A DNA stretch of 64,000 nt from assembly GCF_020536995.1 (NCBI RefSeq), contig NC_068361.1, positions 111,197,821-111,261,820 on the forward strand. The letters run 5' to 3'. The notes under the pieces were generated by a model, which did no database searches, was not told where the DNA came from, and worked only from the letters and a program-made list of their open reading frames with translations. Made by a program: the position numbers and the translations under genes. Numbering within the stretch: position 1 is the stretch's first letter; each line of letters starts with the position of its first letter. The stretch is from Dreissena polymorpha (lineage: Eukaryota > Mollusca > Bivalvia > Myida > Dreissenidae). Below are positions 43,947-55,900 of the stretch, piece after piece.

Positions 43947-46900
43947 CTGCGCATCTGTAATAAGATTGCAATAAATTGTATTGCGTTAATAATTATTCAC
44001 ATATTTTCATATTTGGTTTTTAAATTTATTATACAATTTACGTGTGTTTATGTTCATCAATTATTGAAAACTTAAACGTACGTATAGGGAGCTGTTCTCT
44101 TTAACAAGTGTTTGCCTGAAAAGAAAACAAAAACAAACTATTATTAAAAACATAGATTCGCAGAAAATTTTGCAAATTATTAACATAATTTATATTTGCC
44201 GTTCGAAATGAGAGAGCTTTAACCCATTATTAATAATAACTGTTGACTAAAATTTCTACGAGTTCTAAAACGGTTTACTGGTATGTACCTACAAAACTTG
44301 GTATCCGGACATTGTTTCCTACGGACAAAACTTCCTATGCTAGTTTTGGCACAGGTGGACATTTGTTGCTACTTTTTTTTTACAACGTGGACAGTGGGTC
44401 TCCCAATTTATTTTGAAACCCCGGACAAATTGCTGCAACGTTATTTTGACAGTCCAAACATGGGTTCCAATATTATATTTACACGCCTGACATTAGTTCC
44501 TTGTATTAGATGCCAAACTTTACAACATAGTTTACGTTGATCAACGGTTGTCAGCTCATAATTAGCCGACAGTTCAATTAATATAAATTGTTTTAAGTAA
44601 GACGATTTATAAGAAGTTAACAAGTGTTATTTCAATAATTGACTAATTATGTAATTAAATGACAATTAGTAGATTCGTTAAAGGGGCCTTTTCACGCTTT
44701 GCTAAATTGACAAAATTGAAAAAAAAATGTTTCAGATTCGCAAATTTTCGTTGAAGTTATGATATTTGTGAGGAAGCAGTAATACTGAACATTTACCATG
44801 CTCTAAAATATCCATTATGTGCATCTTTTGACGATTTAAAAACCTGAAAATTATAAAGCGTTGCAACGCGAAACGATTGAATAATTTGGAAAATTCTGTT
44901 GTTGTCGTTGTATTTTTTGATACTACGAGGATTGCATATATAATTTAAAAAATTCGACATTGATGTTATGAGCGCCGATGGACTAGTGGAAAGAGCAGTA
45001 GACTTTTGCTCCATGGCTCCAAGGGTCAGTGGTTCGAGCCCTGTTGAGGGTAACTTTTTTTTAATTCTTTGTTTTCTTGTTTTTTTACTGGAGTTTTTTA
45101 GACCCAATGTTAACATTTATCAGTATAAAGCATTTAATGACAAACTTCAAAAAAATGCCAAAATCTGTGAAAAGGCCCCTTTAAGGGCTAATATACATAA
45201 CTGTAAAGACAACGTGTATATATAGTAATGTGACACTCCTTAAAATTCACTTCCAATTATGTAGGAACCAATGTCCGGGTATCAATGTAATGTAGGAATC
45301 AATAGCTGGACTGTCAATTACATGTAAGAGCCAATTTCCGGGCTGTCAAAATCAAGAAGGAACCACTGTCCGGGTTATTAAAATAACGTACGAACCAATG
45401 TTCGTCTTTTGTTTAAAAAACATAGGAACCATTGTCCGTAGGAACCAATGCCCAGAATTATTTAACGTATGTATAAGGTATATAAATGTATGCGGGCTGC
45501 ATTATATATAGAATATATGCATGACTCAAGTGTTTCTTTGCGGGAGCGTCTGTGTTGATAACACAAAACAAGTAATACACCTCAAAGGTTCGAAATGGTT
45601 ATACCTATTCAGTATACAACTTTTCAAACACGCTACCTTTGCATTTCCACAGAGCAATGAAGGTGGCAAGAATCAAACTTGCGACAAGAAGGACGGAACA
45701 TGATGTAATCACAGCTGTGTAATTAATTGTAGGTTCTGAAATTAAATAATAGGTTTAGTGAGATAGAACTACGTTAATGCCCCCAAAAAGGTGAAAATGG
45801 TGAAAGTGGAATAAACGGTTTAAAGAGACAAACGTATTTTACACTTGCGTCGATGAGGTTTACGGATCTTTTAAGCAGTTTCAGCCCAATTCAAGAAAAA
45901 AACAAAATAAATTCCATTTCTTAAAAAGCCTTAAAAAACCTTTTCCTCCAAATGTAACGTATAATAAACAGTTGCTTTGATAAGTATGGCTATTTGTACA
46001 AGTTTCATGCTTTTCATATACACATGTTCATTTATCAATAATTTATAAACTTAAATTCTTTTGAAATGTTGTTGGCCACCAGTTTTCAGTGTTTGTAGAA
46101 AAATGCTTACAGATTATGCTCAGATTAATGCGTATTTCCTCCAAGTGTTGAAGCAATGTGCTTCACAAACGTTTTATTTAATTATAGGTCAATGGCACGC
46201 ACCCGAAAGTTAAATGTTGTATTGACCATAGTATCGTGAATTCTCCATGAAGACAACATGCCTGTGATTTACTGTTCTTTTACGGGAATCTAGCATACAC
46301 AATATATGTAAAGAATACATTGAAAATACAACCAGTCCTGTTGTATTAATTTAACTAAACATGTAACATATTTTAAGCATAATGCTTCATTTCATCTTTG
46401 TGTATATGTACATCTTGGTTGGTGTCTTTCTTAGCTGCACGTGCTTTTCTTTACGTAACTACCCATCTGTATCAACATTTACCCCATTCAAAACAAACGC
46501 ATTGAATAAAAAACCCACTAACAACTGGTTTATAAGCGCATTGTATGTTTTGAATAGTAAATAAAACAATTAAAGCGATGAACATTTACCGTTCAAGGAT
46601 GAAGCAACAGACTATTAATAAGCAAACAAGTAAATTTTAATTATAAATTTACCATGCTTATAACTTAATTAGTTGATTGTATCGACATCTCAGGCGTAAA
46701 TTAGCATCTCGCACCTAATAGTCTTTAAGCATAACACAATGAAAATATGGTATATATTTCTTACCGCTTACGCATTCCCCTCCTACATTTGAGTAGCCTT
46801 CTTTACATTCACATGAAAATATACCGGGAATGTTCTTGCAGACACTGTTATCCTTATTGCAATCTCCGTTGTCATTGCATTCGTCGATATCAGCATCGCA

Positions 46901-49900
46901 TGTGAATCCCGTCCATCCTTGTTTGCAGGTGCAATCACCAAACAGTGGGTTACACCATTGGCTGCCTTTGTGTTTGATACTGTGTTCTGTATTACATTTG
47001 CATCTTAAGGAGCAACCATTTCCGTAGGTGTCATTGAAACATTCTGCAAAGATATTTACAAGTAAATTTGCGAGTGCATCTATCTTCGCTATTTTTAATA
47101 GCTTTTGTCGTGGTTTTAGCATTAAATGGCACATTTATATTATCAAATATTATTGTTTTTTTACATATATTTTATATTAAATTGTTTTCGTTATGTCCAA
47201 TACATAATTAACATCGTACTGATTTTCCATCGACATCAAAACACAACAACAAATACTTCAGATTACAAAAGCTGCTTCGCGATAAATGTATACAATAACA
47301 CGATTCAACTGCGAGTTTATTTTAATAAAATATCACAAGGAAAAAAGTTTTTGAATATAAAAGATTATGAAAAAAATGTTTAATGAAATAAACTGGTGTT
47401 TGTCTTAAAAGTGATTATTTATGTTTAAACCAATAAGCCCCTAATAATAGAAAAGGGCATGTAAACTTTCATCGAATGTTAATAATAGGTACCAGCCACA
47501 GGATATGTTACTTGATATTGGGTTGAATCAACACGTTATATAATCACCTGGATAGATGCATTTGACTCTGGCATTGTCAAAAGACATACCATCTCGACAC
47601 AGACATTTATACGAGCCCAGTGTGTTGTAGCACATCATATCTCTTGAACAATTATGTGTGCCAGTCGAGCATTCGTCCACGTCGTTTTCGCAAGGTGGGC
47701 CATGGAATCCAACGTTACATTCACATTCTCCCGTGTCCGGAAAGCAGACGTGTGTCCCAGGCGCTTTACACTGGCACGCATGTTGACAATCGGGGCCATA
47801 AAACCCTTGTTCACATTGCTGCACTGCAATTTTAAATAAAGATTACCTGTAACGGTTTATAATTGTTCAAAATAAGTTATGTTTATGAGTTTTTTTTTGT
47901 ATCACATGAGATGCAAAATATAAGGCATGTGGTTTGCGTAAGTCCGTATTGTACTTCATCATGTTTTAACATCATACAAAGTCGTAAGCTGGTCACTAGT
48001 CACTGGTTTAAAGATCAACAGGTGTAAGGTCAATGTTAAAGGGGCGTGTAATTGGATATCAACTTCTGCATGATGTAAAGAGAACGATCTACCGTCAAAT
48101 CATCAAATTAATCTTCTGGTTACAAAGATGAAATGAAGGCATGTATTGACTTTGAAGTCAACAGGTAAATGTAACAGGTGCATACTTATTGAAATGTATT
48201 TCTTCACAATATATACGGAACCCTTCGACTTACGATCATCTAAAATGTTATTTTGTTCACTGATTGGATGAATGGAAGACATTTGTAGGTAAGTGTTCAA
48301 TCTAACAAAGGCGTGTAAGATGTTATTCTTTATATAAACGATAACCACAAAATGTTTTGACCGATGGTCATCTAAATTGGTATGCTTGAAAACTGGAATT
48401 GCATGAAAGGAAGACTGTAAGACCATTAGACACAAAGCTCCATTCCGCAAAGTATCTTCGGAAATTGTTGACACACTATCAGACAAATTGGTATGATTTT
48501 TATTAAGGAGAGATGGTAAACTTCTACTAAGTTTCAACAGGTACAAGTTCAAGGTCGCGGAGGCTTGCTAATGAACACGTTTCTCAATATACCAGTTTTT
48601 TTCTCCATAACAGTTAGAGAATGTATTGACCTTAAATACCTAAATAAGCATGTTTGCTCTTCTTTAGAAAGGGAAGAAACCTGTCACTTTTAAGCTCAAC
48701 CAGTCAGTGGTCATGATCAAAGGTAACGTTAAGAGTGTTTTTCACAATAAAACGAATCAAATCTGTAACTTTGAATAATAACGAATAATGATCTGGTAAG
48801 ACTTATTTGAATGATCCAATAGACAATTTTCTAATAAAGGGATAAAAGAACAAGATATCAGACATATACAAATATCATAACTTAAATCTCGTTCATATTA
48901 CTTATAATTATATTTTGAAAGTAGATGTTTGTACAAGGCACGTGCAGTATATATTATTTGGAACCCACTTTGGCAGGACCACTTATTATGAACTATATTA
49001 ATCCTTATGATTACTTAGATTTAACTTTGATATAAAACCGATACCGGCTTAACCTCATTGAGAATTGATCAAAATGTTACACATGACTGTGATCAATCTA
49101 ATTTAGTAAATATTATATCAGACACATTTGTATTAGGTATTCATTCACTTGCTGCTATGATAAATATGCAAATTGCCCGCCACAAATAATTTACCTAAAC
49201 AATACGCCGAATACGGAACAGTGCTTTGAAGATAGTACTCTACGTCCAGGCAACATCTTTGAATACGTAAATTGTATTCCATGCTGCAGTCTTCCGTGTC
49301 ATCATAGACACATGCCTTTACGTCAGTGTAATCGAAGTGTATTGACGAGAGATTAGGATGTGATTCTTAAATGCAAATATCATTAAGTTGATTTTAATCG
49401 AATATTTAAACATCCATGTAAATATATTAGCGTTATAATAATTACATGGACATTTCAGATGCAAATGATGTGTTTTGATAAGTTATGACTTTTTCTGTAC
49501 ACGCACATATTTACCTTTCAAGTAAATTGGATAGAAGGTTCCACAAAGTTCATGTGATATATTGGTTGGGGTATCGGCCAATGTGTACAGTCTCCCATTT
49601 TGCGCAGCCCGATACCACCCTACATTCAGTTGGAAATCGCTGAGATAATCGTCAGATGCATTGTGCTTGACCAGCCTCTCCGATATATTACCAAGTGATG
49701 GGTTATCGTTTTACCGACACGAACGAACTGAAATCATTACTAAAAGCATACAGGACATGGGCGGATGACATCATGATAAGATTGCAAATGCCGCTGTATT
49801 ATAAATATTCAAGGTATACAATAACACTATAAACCATATTTAAAAATCATGCAATCCCCCCAAAGTATAGGAGTAGAAATAATATTTTGTCGAACGGTTA

Positions 49901-52900
49901 TATTGTAATGAATATCATCAGAGGAAAGGTTTAGAAGCTTGTAATGAAATTGTTGAATGAAATGAACTGATAGTTGCCTCAAATGAATGATGATTATATT
50001 TATAAGCCCCTAGTAATTAAACAGTGGGTATATCGACTTTAATCCAAGATAAGAAATATGCACAAAAAACTGAATGTGTAACTTGATATTGAAGAGAATC
50101 AACTTATTATATAATCACCTGGATAGATGCACTTGCCACTGGCATTGTCAAATGTAATACCATCTCGACACAGACATTTATACGAGCCCAGTGTGTTGTA
50201 GCACATCATATCTCTTGAACAATTATGTGTGCCAGTCGAGCATTCGTCCACGTCGTTTTCGCAATGTGGGCCATGGAATCCAACGTTACATTCACATTCT
50301 CCCGTGTCCGGGAAGCAGACGTGTGTCCCAGGCGCTTTACACTGGCACGCATGTTGACAATCGGGTCCATAAAACCCTTGTTCACATTGCTGCACTGAAA
50401 TTTAAAATCAAGATTCCCCTTAGCGATTTATAATTGTACAAAATTAGTCATGTGTATGCGTATTTTACGTATCACATGAGAGGCGAAATATAAGGCATGT
50501 GGTTTGCGTAAGTCCGTATCGTACTTCATCATTTTCTAACAACATACAAAGTCGTAAGCTGGTCACTAGTCACTAGTTTAAAGATCAACAGGTGTAAGGT
50601 CAATGTTAAAGGGGCGTGTAATTGGATATCAACTTCTGTTTGTTGTAAAGAGAACGCTCTACCATCAGATCATCAAATTTATCTTCTGGTTAAACAGATG
50701 AAATGAAGACATGTATTGCGTTTGAAGTCAACAGGAAAATGTTACAAGTGCATTCTTATTGAAATTTATTTTTCACAATACCTACGGAACCCTTCGACTA
50801 ACGATCATCCAAAATGTTATTTCGTTCGCTGGCTGGATGAATGGAAGACATTTGTAGGTAAGTGTTCAATCTAACAAAGGTGTTTATGATGTTATTCTTA
50901 ATATAAAAGATAAACACAAAACGTTTTGACCGATGGTCATCTAAATTGGTATGCTTGATAAATAGGACTGCAGGAAAGAAAGACTTTAAGACATTTTAAC
51001 ACGAAGCTCCATTACGCCAAGTGTCTTCGGAAACTGTTGACACACGATCTGACAGATTGATATGATTTTTATTAAACAGAGAAGGTAAACCTCTACTAAG
51101 TTTCAACAGGTACAAGTTCAAGGTCACAGAGGCCTGTTAATGAACACGTTTCTCAATAAACCAGTTTTGTGCATGACAGAGAATGTATTGACCTTAAATA
51201 TCTAAATAAGCATTTTGGTTCTTCTTTAGAAAGGCAAGAAACATGTCATTTTTAAGGTCAATCAGTCAGTGGTCAATATCAAAGGTTCTTGTAACGTGAA
51301 AACTGTTTCCACAATATAAGGAAAAAAATCTGTAACTTTGAATAATAACAAATAATGATCTGGTAAGACTTATATGAATGATCCCATTGACGATTTTCTA
51401 ATAAAGGGATAAAAGAACAAAATATCAGACATATACAATTATCATAACTTAAATCTCGTTCATATTCCTTATAATTATATTTTGAAAGTAGATGTTCGTA
51501 CAAGGCATATGCAGTTTATATTATTTGGAACCCACTTTGGCAGGACTACTTATTATGAACTATATTAATCCTTATGATTACTTAGATTTAACTTTGATAT
51601 AAAACCGATACCGGCTTAACCTCATTGAGAATTTATCAAAATGTTACACATGACTGTGATCAATCTGATTTAGTAAAAATTATATCAGACACATTTGTAT
51701 TAGGTATTCATCCACTTGGTGCTATGATAAATATGTAAATGCCCGCCACAAATAATTTACCTAAACAATACGCCGAATACGGAACAGTGCTTTGAAGATA
51801 GTACTCTACGTCCAGGCCACATCTTCGAATACGTAAATTGTATTCCATGGTGCAGTCTTCCGTGTCATCATAGACACATGCCTTTACGTCAGTGTAATCG
51901 AAGTGTATTGACGAGAGATTAGGATGTGATTCTTAAATGCAAATATCATTAAGTTGATTTTAATCGAATATTTAAACATCCATGTAAATATATTAGCGTT
52001 ATAATAATTACATGGACCTTTCAGATGCAAATGATGTGTTTTGATAAGTTATGACTTTTTTTGTACACGCACATATTTACCTTTCAAGTAAATTGGATAG
52101 AAGGTTCCACAAAGTCCATGTGATATATTGGTTGAGGTATCGGCCAATTTGTACAGTCTCCCATTTTGCGCAGCCCGATACCACCCTACATTCAGTTGGA
52201 AATCGCTGAGATAATCGTCAGATGCATTGTTCTTGACCAGCCTCTCCGATATATTACCAAGTGATGGGTTATCGTTTAACCGACACGAATGAACTGAAAT
52301 CATAACTAATAGCATACAGGACATGGGCGGATGAAATCATGATAAGATTGCAAATGCCGCTCTATTAAAAATATATAAGGTATACAATAACACTATAAAC
52401 CATATTAAAAAATCATGCCATCCCCCCAAAATACACGAGGAAAAATAATATTTTGTCGAACGGGTATATTGTAATGAATATCATTAGAGGAAAGGTTTAG
52501 AAGCTTGTAATGAAATTGTTGAATGAAATGAACTAATAGTTGCCTCAAATGAATGGTGATTACATTTATAAGCCCCTAGTAATTAAACAATGGGTATATT
52601 AACTTTAATCCAAGATAAGGAATATGCACACAAAAACTGAATGTGTAACTTGATATTGAAGAGAATCAACTTATTATATAATCACCTGGATAGATGCACT
52701 TGCCACTGGCATTGTCAAAAGACATACCAACTCGACACAGACATTTATACGAGCCCAGTGTGTTGTAGCACATCATATCTCTCGAACAATTATGTGGGCC
52801 AGTCGAGCATTCGTCCAAGTCGTTTGCGCACAATGGGCCATGGAATCCAATGTGACATTCACATTCTCCCGTGTCCGGGAAGCAGACGTGTGTCCCAGGC

Positions 52901-55900
52901 GCTTTACACTGGCACGCATGTTGACAATCGGGGCCATAAAACCCTTGTTCACATTGCTGCACTGCAATTTTAAATAAAGATTCCCTGTAACGATTTATAA
53001 TTGTTCAAAATAAGTTATGTTTATGCGTTATTTTTGTACCACATGAGAGGAAAGAATATAAGGCATGTTGTTTACGTTTGTCCGTTTCGTACTTCATCAT
53101 GTTTTAACAGCATACAAAGTCGTAAGCTGGTCACTAGTCACTGGTTTAAAGATCAACAGGTAAAAGGAAAATGTTAAAGGGGCGTGTAATTGGATATCAA
53201 CTACTGCATGATGTAAAGAAAACTTTCTACCATCAGATCATCAAATTGATCTTCTGGTTACAAAGATGAGATGAAGACATGTTTTGACTTTGAAGTCAAC
53301 AGGTAAATGTTACAGGTGCATACTAATTGAAAATTATTTCTTCACAATATCTACGGAACCCTTCGACTTATGATCATCTAAAATGTTATTTAGTTCACTG
53401 ATTGGATGAATGGAAGACATTTGTATGTAATTGTTCAATCAAACAAAGGTGTGTAAGATGTTATTCTTACTTTAAACGATAACCACAAAATGTTTTGACA
53501 GATTGTCATCTAAATTGGTATGCTTGAAAACTGGGACTGCAGGAAAGGAAGACTGCAAGACCTTTTAACACGAAGCTCCATTTCGCGAAGTATCTTCTGA
53601 AATTGGTTGACACAAGATCAGACAAATTGATATGATTTTTATTAAAGATAGAAGGTAAACCTCTACTAAGTTTTAACAGGTACAAGTTCAAGGTCGCGGA
53701 GGCTTGTTCATGAACACGTTTCTCAATATACCAGTTTTTTGCATAACAGTTAGAGAATGTCTTGACCTTAAAAACTTAAAAATAAGCATGTTGGTTCTTC
53801 TTTAGAAAGGGAAGAAACCTGTTACTTTTTAGGTCGAACAGTCAGTGGTCAAGATCAAATGTTCTTGTAACGTTAAAACTGTTTTCACAATATAACGAAA
53901 AAAAATCTGTAACTTTGAATAATAACAAATAGTGATCTGGTAAGACTGATATGAATGATCCCATTGACGATTTTCTAATAAAGGGACAACAGAACAAGAT
54001 ATCAGTCATATACAATTATCATAACTTAAATCTCGTTCATATTCCTTATAATTATAGTTTGAAAGTAGACGTTCTTACCAGGCACATGCAGTATATATTA
54101 TTTGGGGCCCACTTTAGCAGGTCCACTGACTATGATTTAACTTTGATATAAAACCGTTACCGGTTTAACCTCATTGAGAAATTATCAAAATGTTACACAT
54201 GACTTCGATCAATCTGATGTAGTAAAATTATCTCAGACACATGTGTATAAGGTATTCATTCACTTGGTGCTATGATAAATATGTAAATTGCCCGCCACAA
54301 ATAAATTACCTAAACAATACGCCGAATACGGAACAGTGCTTTGAAGATAGTACTCTACGTCCAGGCCACATCTCCGAATACGTAAATTGTATTCCATGCT
54401 GCAGTCTTCCGTGCCATCAAAGACACATGCCTTGACGTCAGTATAATCGAAGTGTATTGACGAGAGATTAGGATGTAAGTCTTAAATGCAAAATACATTT
54501 AGTTCATTTTAATCAAATATTTTAACAGCCATGTAAATATATTAGCGTTATATAATAATTACATGTACATTTCAGATGTAAATGATGTGTTTTAATAAGT
54601 TATTACTTTGTCTGTACACGCACATATTTACCTTTCAAGTACGTTGGATAGAAGGTTCCACAAATTCCATATGATATATTGGTTGAGGTATCGGCCAATG
54701 TGTACAGTCTCCCATTTTGCGTAGCCCGATACCACCCTACATACAGTTGGAAATCGCTGAGATAATCGTCAGATGCATTGTTCTTGACCAGCCTCTCCGA
54801 TATATTACCGAGTGATGGGTTATCGTTTAACCGACACGAACGAACTGAAATTATAATTAATAACATACAGGACATGGGCGGATGACTCGAGGATCACGTG
54901 TTCTATAAAGAGTTGAAGTTTGGTTGATTGCTTATCTTTAACCAACATGCACAAACGGAAATGGTAATTAAAAACGTAAACAAAAATTGGCGGTTGACAC
55001 AATAATCACGTTTTCTTAAAGGACTTGGTGGATTGCTTATATTTTAACCAACATGCAAGGTCATCAGTTCGCGATCATCATTTATTGCGTACAAGACATA
55101 CAGGACATGCTAAAATGCTGTGTTTATTTTCATCAGAATTGCAATCCCTAGTTCTTTAACGATTGTCTTCAAATTAAATAAGTATGGGCGTGCATTATTC
55201 GAAACACGGCTTTCCTTTTCCTTTTATTTATGTATTATGATGAAATTGACGTTAATTATAGCGAAACTTTGTGTTTACTATGTTCACTTATAGGTTTGTG
55301 TAGCCTTAGCCATTATTATTATGAATTGGTGTATGGTTTGTTAACAAGTAGTGAAATCATTGATGTGTGCAAGTCGGTTTAAACTCAATTTTAGTCCAAG
55401 TGTCATGCAAGTGTATACCAAGTATAAGACCGACAAAGGGGTTTCGACGGGTCAGTAAAACGGATGTGTTCACAGAGGCAAATTTTATAAATTAAATACA
55501 GAATTCAAACAATAACAATGACTTATTGCAATATTATATCGCTTTGGGTTTGCAATTCAGGGGGAGCGATTTTTACAATACTAAAATTAATGTTACAAAA
55601 TTGTTATGTTATCTCCCCTTTATCGTAAGTGGCATCAAAAAGGTAATTAACATTTTCTGGCATGCTCTTTGGTATGAATATTAATTTCTCGCTGCTTATC
55701 TGTAATATTGTTTTTGAGGAAAGACCATAATTATATAATTACTTGTGTCACATTCATATAAATGCTGCATTCTGATTGGATAATTTGTTCACGAGGCCGG
55801 TTTTTCAATGAACCCACTTCGTATGCAAAGTTAAACATGAATATTCATGGCGCTACTATCTGGTCATAAACAAGTTGCCAAAATGACGTTATGTTTTGCG

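Larger units (their letters stand above)
47380..54885 (-). repeat. Tandem triplication of a 2.57 kb genomic unit
   Basis: Exons and introns repeat together. Matching EGF exon starts lie at 47823, 50394 and 52961 (steps of 2571 and 2567 bp); D8C exon a starts lie at 49727, 52293 and 54844 (2566 and 2551 bp). Introns stay clearly alignable, for example CTCATTGAGAATTTATCAAA-type text in all three, so the duplications are young compared with the far more diverged juxtamembrane EGF exon. Edges were judged by eye: about 47380 on one side, and on the other the point where GGGCGGATGA loses similarity (about 54885). Confidence 0.92.

Noticed and set aside
44968-45055. A possible tRNA gene
   Set aside because: A- and B-box motifs are present but the acceptor and anticodon stems do not pair, and the segment is embedded in a repeat family.
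44793-45225. Open frames of 107 and 85 codons
   Set aside because: They lie wholly or mostly within a TTAA-bounded repeat that also occurs at 10.3-10.8 kb and contain its tRNA-like part.
47823-52962. EGF exons as separate small genes starting with Met
   Set aside because: The apparent starts are GTG codons formed across the splice acceptors; the exons chain in phase with D8C, EGF and transmembrane exons.
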